A stretch of DNA of 29,827 nucleotides from an uncultured Acetatifactor sp. (GTDB lineage Bacteria; Bacillota; Clostridia; Lachnospirales; Lachnospiraceae). Position 1 is the stretch's first letter. Each line of letters starts with the position of its first letter. The stretch spans positions 58,523 through 88,349 of the forward strand of contig CAJTXE010000015.1 of assembly GCA_910580225.1 (NCBI GenBank), in the 5' to 3' direction. This document shows, in pieces, positions 15,379 through 23,325 of the stretch. The position numbers were made by a program, and so were the translations under genes. The notes under the pieces are model-generated. The model had not been told where the DNA came from. It worked only from the letters and a program-made list of their open reading frames with translations, and made no database searches.

Positions 15379-15478
15379 ATACTGGCACCGGTTAAATTTG
15401 CAGTGCAACCCGACTGCAGACCGCCAGCCAGGTATTTTCCCGGAGGCATCACTGTAAATTCTGGCGGTCTGGAGTATA
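15374..15478 (+). repeat. Leader repeat, copy 2, with interleaved inverted repeats
   Basis: This is the second copy of the 15040 repeat. Arms: a 15395-15405 with a' 15450-15460 (11 pairs, one G-U), and b 15418-15427 with b' 15461-15470 (10 perfect pairs). Against copy 1, one pair changes from A-U to G-C on both sides and another from G-U to A-U, so pairing is kept despite drift. It ends ~30 bp before the ribosome site of the second giant protease. Confidence 0.7.
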
Positions 15479-15524
15479 ACAATAAAATTTCATATCAAAA
15501 TATACCAGAGGAGGAGACAGTAAG

Positions 15525-18500
15525 ATGGACAGTACTATCAGACAGTACAATGTTTCTATTTTTCCCTGTTCGGGGACAGGGGACACGCCAAGCTCTGCGG
15601 TTCATATGGAAGTGACCGGAGACTTTAAGGCATTTTATGAAGACGCAATGAAATGGATCAGGGCGTTTCACCAGTTCAGAACGGAAGAGGACAGATTCCG
15701 GATACGCGATGGAGTGGGTGAAGAGGACTTTTTTGTCTGCTGTGATGAGGCGGAGGTCATCCTTTCGCTGTTGTATTGCTGTAAAGAACACAAAGCCTCT
15801 GTCAGGGAAATCTTCTATCAGGGAAACCGCTACACGGACATATCGGATATCCGGTTTTCAGAGGGATTTGTTGCCGACAAACGTGGGTATGATGCTGATC
15901 GCATTAATATCCGGCTGCATGCGAAGAAGAACGGCTGCGATACACTGGTATATATATTCGGACCGGAATTCGGCACTTTACCCTGGGACGACGGTTATGA
16001 GGACGAATTCGGTATTTTGAAGTATCCTCTCTCTCATGGCATGGTAGAAACAGACGGAAAGCAGATGGATTATGCGGGAGATTATTGTTATCCCTGTTAT
16101 GAACAAGGTGACTCCAACGTCTTTAGCACGTTAGTCGATGAGTATGATTATTATGACGTAGTAGAGCTTTTCCTTGAAACAGACGGAAAAAATGTGACAT
16201 TCAGCGCACTGATGGACGGCAAGCTGTATAAGAAGATAAGCAAAGACGATGAAAAAATCGTCTTCCATTCCGCGCTGCACGAAGATGTCCTGCTGCGCGA
16301 AATGAGAATTTATGAAGTACATAAGAACGGTACCCGGCAGCTTAGCTTTTGGCAGTGCAGGGACTTGCAGGATGTGGAATTCAGGAAGGACAGCAGCGGC
16401 AAATACCGGTATACGGGAGACAACGGGGAGGTTGCCGAAATGTGGGCAGACGAGGCTTTCGTTCCTCCGCAGACACCGGGTTCGGGCAGCCTGGACCTGC
16501 AGACTGCGCGCAGGCTGTGCAGGGACTATATCAACATGTTTTATGCAGGGAGTCCCAACCGGATTCCGGAAGCCTCCGAAACCGGCGCAAATCCCAAAGA
16601 ACCGGAAACTGCAGCGGCTGCAGAAGAGAAAAAGATATGGAATGAGTTTTGGAGAATCCTGGAAGATATCCAGGGGAAATACGGTTTGTCGGCGGCAGAG
16701 AAGGCTGCATATGAAGTGAAAGCGGATTATAAGGAGGCGACGAATGCCGAAGTATTATATGCAGCCAGTATACTTTTTTCACTGGAGGATAGGGAACTGG
16801 AGAAACTTTTGCCTACAGAGAAGCTGCGGAAAGAATATGAAGTGCTGAAAACTGCCGTCAGGGATGACCTGAACCTTCAGGCTGACCCGGATGTATCCAT
16901 ATTCAGAGAGCTGCGGGAAATTTTTGCCGGGGATTTTTTCTATCTCAACCGGAGTACACATCCCTGGAAATTGGAAGACAGATTTGTTCTTATTCCGGAT
17001 GATGAAGTGCGCAGCGGGATAATTTCCGAATACAATGGAATTTTCATGTCGGTATCGCTTGCAGGGAGAAGGCTTTATAATCCGGATCCAAGCAGATATA
17101 GGTGCAGAGATTTTCTTTCTATCATAAAATACTACAGGACCAATAAGCCCGGGAAGGAATCTCCGAAAAAGGAAATCGATACTGTCATAGCCCTGCGCAA
17201 AAGGCTTCGGGATGGGCTGAGGGCCGGAGTCAGGGGCCAGGATATGGCGGTTGAGAAGTTTGTGGACGGCTATATCCGTTATCAGATCCGGGGGAAGGTA
17301 TCGGGCAAACCCGCAGGACTCTATCTCTTTGCGGGACCTCCCGGAACCGGCAAGACTTATCTGGCGGAAACCTTTGCGGGGCTTAAGGATATGCGGGAGG
17401 CGGGATATCAGTACCGGCGTTTTGACATGTCTGCCTATGGAGGCGGAAGCAGCGACGCCGTGTCAGGGCTGGTGGGCTTTGAAAGAACCTGGAGAGCGGC
17501 GCAGCCCGGACAGCTTACGGATTTCGTGATGAAGAATCCCAAATGTGTCCTGCTTTTTGATGAGATAGAGAAAGCCAGCCCACAGGTCAGATTCCTTTTC
17601 CTGAGCATACTGGAAGGGGCGGTTCTCACAGATAAATATTATAATGAGCAGGTTTCTTTCGAGGACGCAATCCTCATATTCACCACAAATGAGGGCAGGG
17701 AGCTCTATGAAGATAACAGCGAGGTGAATCTGACGGCGCTGTCGGATTCTGCCGTGATAGAGGGCCTTCAGGCGTCAAAGTTTGCGCCGGAGCTGATTTC
17801 CCGTTTTATGTCCGGGACGATCATTATGTTCAACCACCTGGACTATTTTAATATGTCGGCAATCTTTGTGAATTCCGTGAACCAGGCTGTGGAGCAGATA
17901 CGCAGGGACCGGGATAATCTGCACTTTAATCTTGTCTATGACGATAAACCGCCCAAGCTTTATCTGTTGAGCAAGGGGGACAGAATCGATGCCAGATTTG
18001 TCAGCGCAAATGCCCGAAAGACGGCAGAGGATTATTTTCTGGAAGCCGTGGAATATATGGGAAAACACTGTCCCGGCAGTCTGGGGGAAGTAAATAAGGT
18101 GTCTGTCTCGGTAGAGGTAACGGAGAAGAGCCGGAAATATTTTGAGATGACACAGAGGTCGCGGATCCTTCTATACACGGAAGAGGGTACGGCGCTGTAC
18201 ACAGGCGAGACTGTCCGTATCATCAACGGCTTCCTCCCGGAGAAGGCGCTGAAGGAATTGGGGCAGATGGCGGACTGTGATCTGGCAGAGCATGCAGAAA
18301 GTGAAAAAGAGCATGAAAAGAGCTTCCGGAAATTTCTTCAAAGCTGCAATTGGAACAGCCGCAGGAGAGAGGACAGATATGACGCAATTCTGATCGATTT
18401 GGGGGAAGATTCCAAGAACTACAAAGCGACAGAGAGCTATAAGTGCCTGAAGATCACGGCGGAAGCAAAACCGAACATTCCCGTAATCATTGTGGACAGA

Positions 18501-20909
18501 GGAAATGTGGAGGACAAGGCGCCGCTTCTGGCTCTGGGCGTTACGGATTTCCTGCGGGCAGTGCCATATGAGCCGCAGCCCACGGATAAAGGCAATCCGA
18601 CGGAGGGCCTGGCGCTTGACAGGGCGGAGCTGGAGGAAATTCTTGGAAGGCAGTATTTTATAGAAATGGCGAAGTCGCTTGTCCGGGAAGGGAAGAGGCT
18701 TTCCTGTGATGTGGATTACAATTACAGGAAAGAATCCGGCGAGCTGGAAATCCGTTTTACCAACCTGCGCGAAAAAGAGGCAGCGGCGGAGGATGCCGAA
18801 GCCAGGCGGCAGAACAGAAAATATCTGCTGACGGAAAAGCCCCAGGTGCGATTGATGGATATCTTTGGCAATGAACAGGTGAGAGGGGCGGTAAAACGCT
18901 GTATCGACAATATCAAAAATCCCGAGAAATACAGGGCCGCCGGAGCCAGGCTGATGACTGGCATATTGATGTACGGCGCGCCTGGTATGGGCAAGACCAT
19001 GTTCGCCAAGGCTATGGCCTTTGAGTCAGGAGCGGCGTTCATTTCCGCGGTAGGGGCGGATTTCCTTAGCAAAGGCGGCAATGCCCAAAAGGACGGCAAT
19101 GCCTCAAAAAACGGCATTACCAAAATGGAAGAAATGTTCCAGACGGCACGCCGGAAAAGGCCCTGCATCCTGTTCATCGATGAGTTTGACGCCATTTCCA
19201 GGCACAGAGAAGGCCCGATAACCAGCGAACAGGAAAACGTGCTGGAGAAATTCCTGAAGGAAATGGACGGCCTGGAGACGAATAACGACGGAGTCTATGT
19301 GGTGGCGGCTACCAATTATCCCCTGGAAAGGCTGGATGACGCGGTTACCAGGAGATTCAGCGCCAAAATTCCTTTCCGGTATCCCGATATGGAGGAACGA
19401 CTGAGCTTTCTTCATCATGTTTTGGAGAAGAAAAATCTGAAAGATAAGGTTTCCGAAAGAGCCGTCAGAACATTGAGCCTGAAGATGTACGGAACGAGGA
19501 CAAACTTTGCGGAAATCGAGACATTTGTCGAGGAAGCCGTGGCGGAGGCGGTATATAAAAACGAGGCTGTCACAGAGCGGTTTCTGCTCAACCGGATACA
19601 TGACGAGGCGGACGGGGCTGCCCGGCAGAATCATGATCCCAGGAACTATATAGCCACCGCTTTCCATGAAGCAGGACATGCAGTGCTGCAGGACTATTAC
19701 GGCATGAAGATCGATTATGTGACGATTGTATCCAGAGGGGTTTATGGCGGGTATGCTTTGGGGCAGCCAAGATACCATATCGGCCAGGATTTTCTGAATC
19801 AGATCCGTATCTGCTTTGCAGGGCGTATTGCCGAGATGATCTATATGGGCAAGGAACTGGGCATCAATGTAGGCGCGGGGAGCGATCTGCAAAAAGCCAC
19901 TTATATTGCCTATGAATATGTCTGCCGATATGCCATGGAACAGCGCATTATAGTGGTGCCTGAGATGTTCTCGCCGCGGACAGGGGTGTATCCGGAGAAC
20001 GTGCTGCCGGAGTCTGAGAAAGAGATCATATGGACATCCGTAAACCGGATTCTGAATCAACAGTGGGATAAGACGATACAGGATCTGCGGAACTGTTGGA
20101 ATAAGGTACAGGCGCTTGCCTACTCACTGATTTATATGCAGGAATTGGTGGGCGATAAGGTGGAGGAAGTCATTCGGAGCAAAGTGCCGTATGTAGAGGA
20201 AACCTGCTTTTTGGATTCGGACAATGATTATATGAGAACAATAGGGTCCGGCGCAGAGACCGTGATTCCTTTTGGATATGCTGTCTATCCATATTATTTT
20301 AATTCCCAGATCAAGACCCGGCCGGAAGAAGAGGACATGCAGGAGACAGAGGGCAGACATTATTTTTACGCGGTGAAAAAGGCGGAAAAAGCTCTGGGTA
20401 TTTCCGAGAATCTGCAGGATGCGTTTACCGCCGCGTATGGAGAGGGTGCAAGCTGCCGACGGTTTGTAAGCCCGGAGGCTGCCCAGAGATATCTGGATAT
20501 GCTGGAGCTGAAAGTTTTCCGTCAGGGCGAGAACCGTTTCTGCAATTTTTACGCGGATGCGCTGTCAGAGATGATAGATACCCGGACAAAGGTGAAGGAT
20601 CTGATTATCCTGGAAGAAGGGGAAATCGGCTATTATCAGGTGAAGACAGACAAGGCAGGGGTGACATATCTGGCTAAGCAGAAATGGGAACGTATCGACT
20701 TGTACATGGAGAGCGCAGCGAAAGCGGGAATGCCTGTTGCATGGTATCTGATGAATGAATTGGCGGAAAGGTTTTTGGATGAGAATGAAAGCGCTTACCG
20801 GGTCATCCAGATATACGATAAGGAGCTTAAAGAGGAACTGCTGTATTATATGGGCGCCATGGAATATCAGGCTAAGCGGTATCGCAGGAATTTAGGCTAT
20901 CAGGATTGA
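15525..20909 (+). CDS. Giant soluble AAA+ / FtsH-like M41 metalloprotease (ClpB-like AAA and receiver-like domain)
   Basis: The 1794-aa product shares its first ~345 residues with the giant protein at 9814. Residues about 570-760 are a ClpB/ClpA-type AAA: VRGQDMAVE, Walker A GPPGTGKT (604-611), Walker B LLFDEIEKA (D679, E680), and IFTTNEG. Residues about 890-1020 resemble a response-regulator receiver (YDAILIDLGED, IPVIIVDRGN, LALGVTDFL), but the conserved Thr/Ser and Lys are lost, so it is probably a pseudo-receiver. Residues about 1125-1320 are an FtsH-type AAA: GAPGMGKT (1151-1158), ILFIDEFDAIS (D1219, E1220). The M41 protease has HEAGH (1381-1385) and Asp1454 in GAGSDLQKAT. The last ~260 residues are unassigned. 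No membrane helix is seen. GAGGAGGAG precedes the ATG. The pore-loop region of the FtsH AAA carries an odd Gly/Asn/Lys repeat insert. Confidence 0.9.
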   Translation: MDSTIRQYNVSIFPCSGTGDTPSSAVHMEVTGDFKAFYEDAMKWIRAFHQFRTEEDRFRIRDGVGEEDFFVCCDEAEVILSLLYCCKEHKASVREIFYQGNRYTDISDIRFSEGFVADKRGYDADRINIRLHAKKNGCDTLVYIFGPEFGTLPWDDGYEDEFGILKYPLSHGMVETDGKQMDYAGDYCYPCYEQGDSNVFSTLVDEYDYYDVVELFLETDGKNVTFSALMDGKLYKKISKDDEKIVFHSALHEDVLLREMRIYEVHKNGTRQLSFWQCRDLQDVEFRKDSSGKYRYTGDNGEVAEMWADEAFVPPQTPGSGSLDLQTARRLCRDYINMFYAGSPNRIPEASETGANPKEPETAAAAEEKKIWNEFWRILEDIQGKYGLSAAEKAAYEVKADYKEATNAEVLYAASILFSLEDRELEKLLPTEKLRKEYEVLKTAVRDDLNLQADPDVSIFRELREIFAGDFFYLNRSTHPWKLEDRFVLIPDDEVRSGIISEYNGIFMSVSLAGRRLYNPDPSRYRCRDFLSIIKYYRTNKPGKESPKKEIDTVIALRKRLRDGLRAGVRGQDMAVEKFVDGYIRYQIRGKVSGKPAGLYLFAGPPGTGKTYLAETFAGLKDMREAGYQYRRFDMSAYGGGSSDAVSGLVGFERTWRAAQPGQLTDFVMKNPKCVLLFDEIEKASPQVRFLFLSILEGAVLTDKYYNEQVSFEDAILIFTTNEGRELYEDNSEVNLTALSDSAVIEGLQASKFAPELISRFMSGTIIMFNHLDYFNMSAIFVNSVNQAVEQIRRDRDNLHFNLVYDDKPPKLYLLSKGDRIDARFVSANARKTAEDYFLEAVEYMGKHCPGSLGEVNKVSVSVEVTEKSRKYFEMTQRSRILLYTEEGTALYTGETVRIINGFLPEKALKELGQMADCDLAEHAESEKEHEKSFRKFLQSCNWNSRRREDRYDAILIDLGEDSKNYKATESYKCLKITAEAKPNIPVIIVDRGNVEDKAPLLALGVTDFLRAVPYEPQPTDKGNPTEGLALDRAELEEILGRQYFIEMAKSLVREGKRLSCDVDYNYRKESGELEIRFTNLREKEAAAEDAEARRQNRKYLLTEKPQVRLMDIFGNEQVRGAVKRCIDNIKNPEKYRAAGARLMTGILMYGAPGMGKTMFAKAMAFESGAAFISAVGADFLSKGGNAQKDGNASKNGITKMEEMFQTARRKRPCILFIDEFDAISRHREGPITSEQENVLEKFLKEMDGLETNNDGVYVVAATNYPLERLDDAVTRRFSAKIPFRYPDMEERLSFLHHVLEKKNLKDKVSERAVRTLSLKMYGTRTNFAEIETFVEEAVAEAVYKNEAVTERFLLNRIHDEADGAARQNHDPRNYIATAFHEAGHAVLQDYYGMKIDYVTIVSRGVYGGYALGQPRYHIGQDFLNQIRICFAGRIAEMIYMGKELGINVGAGSDLQKATYIAYEYVCRYAMEQRIIVVPEMFSPRTGVYPENVLPESEKEIIWTSVNRILNQQWDKTIQDLRNCWNKVQALAYSLIYMQELVGDKVEEVIRSKVPYVEETCFLDSDNDYMRTIGSGAETVIPFGYAVYPYYFNSQIKTRPEEEDMQETEGRHYFYAVKKAEKALGISENLQDAFTAAYGEGASCRRFVSPEAAQRYLDMLELKVFRQGENRFCNFYADALSEMIDTRTKVKDLIILEEGEIGYYQVKTDKAGVTYLAKQKWERIDLYMESAAKAGMPVAWYLMNELAERFLDENESAYRVIQIYDKELKEELLYYMGAMEYQAKRYRRNLGYQD

Positions 20910-20968
20910 ATGCGCACCATCCCTGGCCGGTGGGACGACTGAAAACGACATCATGAACGGTCATCAGA

Positions 20969-21004
20969 GGACTGCCGCACAATTTACCATGCGGCAGTCC
21001 TTTT
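20969..21004 (+). terminator. Strong intrinsic terminator after the second giant protease
   Basis: GGACTGCCGCA (20969-20979) pairs perfectly with TGCGGCAGTCC (20990-21000), followed by TTTT. Outer CATCA/TGATG arms extend the stem. It cleanly separates the protease operon from the radical SAM operon. Confidence 0.85.
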
Positions 21005-21031
21005 GATGTGTTCGATAGGAGCGAGCTGTAT

Positions 21032-21072
21032 TTGTAATAATTACAAATTTACATATGAAGGCCTGCTATACT
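21032..21072 (+). promoter_or_regulatory. GTAA-N3-TTAC operator plus extended -10 (site D)
   Basis: TTGTAATAATTACAA (21032-21046) is a perfect 15-bp palindrome. TGC-TATACT (-10 at 21067-21072) follows at 20 bp. Transcription would start near 21079, just before an AAGG-N6-CCTT dyad (21082-21095) also found after sites C and, in part, E. Confidence 0.7.
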
Positions 21073-21110
21073 ATTTTCTGTAAGGAACGCACCTTGACAG
21101 GAACTTCACA

Positions 21111-21356
21111 ATGACCGTCCGAAGGGATATTTCTCCGGAGAAATACGCGCAATGCCCCAATCGGTGCATGCGTATCAAGGGGAAGACAACGCCGCAGAAA
21201 AAGGGACTGGGGCAGGAACAGCATCGGGAAGAACGGCGCCACGAAGAACAGTACGGGAGAACCTTGATATGCCTTATTATGTGTTTTCAGGATAAGGCGC
21301 GTACCTTGAAAATAGATGCTGCAATGAGGAAAGGAAGAGGGACGATAAACAGATGA
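21111..21356 (+). CDS. Candidate small basic protein before the radical SAM gene
   Basis: An 81-aa frame begins 8 bp after AGGA and its stop overlaps the radical SAM start codon (ATGA), which would allow coupled translation. It is very basic and Gln/Glu-rich with no known domain. Part of it (IKGKTTPQ) resembles the leader ORF at 15184. Against it: it runs through a second copy of the leader dyad (21293-21306), and the composition is unlike a folded protein. It could be a leader peptide, a radical SAM substrate, or noncoding leader sequence. Without it, 20910-21352 holds only the terminator and promoter elements. Confidence 0.35.
   Translation: MTVRRDISPEKYAQCPNRCMRIKGKTTPQKKGLGQEQHREERRHEEQYGRTLICLIMCFQDKARTLKIDAAMRKGRGTINR
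21282..21312 (+). repeat. Second copy of the AAGG-N6-CCTT leader element
   Basis: GATAAGGCGCGTACCTTGAA matches the element at 21080-21095 downstream of site D and a similar one at 25734-25752. It lies 40 bp before the radical SAM start. Function is unknown; it could be an operator or an RNA element. Confidence 0.45.
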
Positions 21357-22429
21357 AATGTAAAATCACAGATCCCAAGTACCATTTTATCACTCTGTTC
21401 GATGACGAGACTGGAGTCTATGTCCGTAGCGGCATTATCGAAAACGGCCGCGATACCGGCGCAGACCCGTTTATGGCATCGTTTCCCCATCTCATCGATG
21501 TGGGGGTGATGGGGCATTGTATCCATGGGAAAACAGGGCTGTGCCGGAAAGCGGGAATCGGCTGCTACCAGAACGGCGCAGTGACGGAAAAGCCGAATAT
21601 GACAATAGACGATTTTCGATGGATTGCGGAGCAGTGCCGGGGCAGGACAAATCAGCTTGCCCTGGGCGGGCGGGGGGACCCGGACCAGCACGAACACTTT
21701 GAAGAGCTTCTTCAAATCTGCCGGGAAAACGGCCTGGTTCCCAACTTCACCACCTCCGGCTATGGACTGACGCCGGAATTGGCGGCTGTCTGCAGGAAAT
21801 ACTGCGGGGCGGTGGCTGTGAGCTGGTACCGCAGCACATATACACACAACGCCATCCGGATGCTCCTGGATGCGGGAGTGAAGACGAACATTCATTATGT
21901 TCTGGGACAAAACAGCATTGACGAAGCCATAGAGCGCCTGGAGAGTGACGATTTTCCCAAGGGCGTCAATGCAGTTATCTTTCTCCTCCATAAACCTGCC
22001 GGACAGGGGACCCGGGAAAATGTACTTGCGCCGGAGGACCCAAGGGTGAAGCAGTTTTTTGCACAGGTAGACAGAGACCATTCTTTCAGGGTAGGTATGG
22101 ATAGCTGCAATGTGCCGGGAGCCATCCGCTTTTGCAGAAACATCCTGCCCCAGTCTCTGGATACCTGCGAGGGCGGGAGATTTAGCTGCTATATCGGCGC
22201 CGACATGGTGATGTCAACCTGCAGTTTTGACCGGAAGGGGCGGTATGGGGTAGCGCTTAGGCCATGTACCATCGAAGACGCATGGAACAGCGAAGCCTTT
22301 GAACATTTCCGGAACCGTATGCGCAGCGCATGTCCGGACTGTAAAAAACGGGAGCTTTGCCTGGGCGGCTGCCCGCTGATGCCGGAAATTGTTTTCTGCA
22401 GCAGTGAACATAGAAAAATGGATCGATGA
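21353..22429 (+). CDS. Radical SAM/SPASM-like protein with unusual cysteine spacing
   Basis: The 358-aa product looks like a radical SAM enzyme: LALGGRGDPDQHEHFEELL is a GGEP-like SAM-binding region, followed by VPNFTTSGYGLTPE and VKTNIHYVLG strands of a TIM-type barrel. The C-terminus has a SPASM/twitch-like cluster, CPDCKKRELCLGGC, near 330-345. The iron-sulfur motif is atypical: Cys56, Cys64 and Cys71 are spaced C-x7-C-x6-C instead of CX3CX2C. The start is ATG at 21353 with AGAGGG upstream. It is 15 bp from the next gene, whose N-terminal FVTNSSSSN motif marks it as a possible substrate or partner. SPASM enzymes commonly modify peptides or activate other proteins; the exact reaction cannot be read from sequence. 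Confidence 0.85.
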   Translation: MKCKITDPKYHFITLFDDETGVYVRSGIIENGRDTGADPFMASFPHLIDVGVMGHCIHGKTGLCRKAGIGCYQNGAVTEKPNMTIDDFRWIAEQCRGRTNQLALGGRGDPDQHEHFEELLQICRENGLVPNFTTSGYGLTPELAAVCRKYCGAVAVSWYRSTYTHNAIRMLLDAGVKTNIHYVLGQNSIDEAIERLESDDFPKGVNAVIFLLHKPAGQGTRENVLAPEDPRVKQFFAQVDRDHSFRVGMDSCNVPGAIRFCRNILPQSLDTCEGGRFSCYIGADMVMSTCSFDRKGRYGVALRPCTIEDAWNSEAFEHFRNRMRSACPDCKKRELCLGGCPLMPEIVFCSSEHRKMDR

Positions 22430-22444
22430 AAGGAAAAGATGCCT

Positions 22445-23203
22445 ATGAAAATCAGAACAGATTTTGTGACCAATTCCAGCAGCAGTAATTATGTCACAAT
22501 AAGCATTAAAAGCCCTAAATTAACAGAAATCATGTGTGCGGCAAGGGTATGTACAGAAGATGGAGACCCCGGTATATGGGGCTGCCGGGACAGATTAGAG
22601 ATTGACGAATCAGAACAAATTGTAAAACTTGTGTGGGAAATATCGTCTATCATCTCTGACGGCGGCGAGTGGAATATGGAGGATTTGGAGCAAATGGAAG
22701 AGGAGGATTTGGTGTATATCGGCTACCCGCCGGCTAGTTTAAGCGATTTACCCGAAAACTTCGTCAGGCTGCTGAAAGAAGGCGGAGAATACCACCTGTA
22801 TCAACAGGGCTATGATCTGACAAAGATTTGCAGCGCATTGGAGAAAAGCGGCGATGACATTCTTGCGGATACGGAAAGCGCTGACTGGAGTTATGAAACG
22901 GAAGGCCATGGGGAAGCCGCCCTGTTTAAATGGTTTTGGACTCTATCAAAAATGATAGCCAGAAAGGAAAATCTGGATTACCTTCCCTCATTTGCGTATC
23001 TTTCGAGTTCTTTTCACTATGATAGGGAAAACGGGGAGTCCTTTAAAGGAGGATACTCATATGACGGAAATGAGGGGGATATGACATATCCTTTTGAGGA
23101 CGATTTTACTGAGGAGGATATGGGATATCCTATTGAGGACGATTTTGCTGAGGAGGATATGAGATATTCTGATGTGGACAATTATACGGAGGATGAAGAG
23201 TAA
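22445..23203 (+). CDS. FVTNSSSSN-motif protein, possible radical SAM partner
   Basis: The 252-aa product opens MKIRTDFVTNSSSSNYV. A Ser-run motif of this kind starts many otherwise unrelated bacterial and phage proteins of unknown function (recalled, not searched). The middle is acidic and helical with scattered Trp and Cys; the C-terminus is three 13-residue repeats, DMTYPFEDDFTEE and variants. There is no signal peptide. An ATG at 22439 is only 4 bp from AGGA, whereas 22445 is 10 bp away and gives the motif's usual MKIR start, so I prefer 22445. Its stop is followed by a perfect hairpin. Being directly behind a radical SAM gene, it may be modified by it; this is inference. Confidence 0.75.
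   Translation: MKIRTDFVTNSSSSNYVTISIKSPKLTEIMCAARVCTEDGDPGIWGCRDRLEIDESEQIVKLVWEISSIISDGGEWNMEDLEQMEEEDLVYIGYPPASLSDLPENFVRLLKEGGEYHLYQQGYDLTKICSALEKSGDDILADTESADWSYETEGHGEAALFKWFWTLSKMIARKENLDYLPSFAYLSSSFHYDRENGESFKGGYSYDGNEGDMTYPFEDDFTEEDMGYPIEDDFAEEDMRYSDVDNYTEDEE
23078..23194 (+). repeat. Three 39-bp tandem repeats at the gene's 3' end
   Basis: Units begin at 23078, 23117 and 23156 and encode DM(T/G)YP(F/I)EDDF(T/A)EE; the third is diverged. Acidic, aromatic-containing repeats of this kind often serve as binding sites or as multiple modification sites. Confidence 0.8.
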
Positions 23204-23210
23204 TACAAAG

Positions 23211-23242
23211 GCATCATGTTGTTGTTCACAGCAACATGATGC
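23211..23242 (+). other. Perfect 11-bp hairpin after the FVTNSSSSN gene
   Basis: GCATCATGTTG (23211-23221) and CAACATGATGC (23232-23242) pair perfectly with a 10-nt loop. No T-run follows, so it is not a standard intrinsic terminator. It may protect an RNA end or separate expression of the radical SAM pair from the CAP lipoprotein. Confidence 0.5.
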
Positions 23243-23325
23243 ATACATACATTCGTGCCTTGTACAATGACACATGGCAAAACGAAAAACCGTTCAGGCG
23301 AGGACGCCCAGGAAAGGAAAGCATA

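Noticed and set aside
15040..15478. Two direct repeats considered as a CRISPR array
   Set aside because: Repeats are ~105 bp, only two, separated by over 200 bp, and no cas genes are present.
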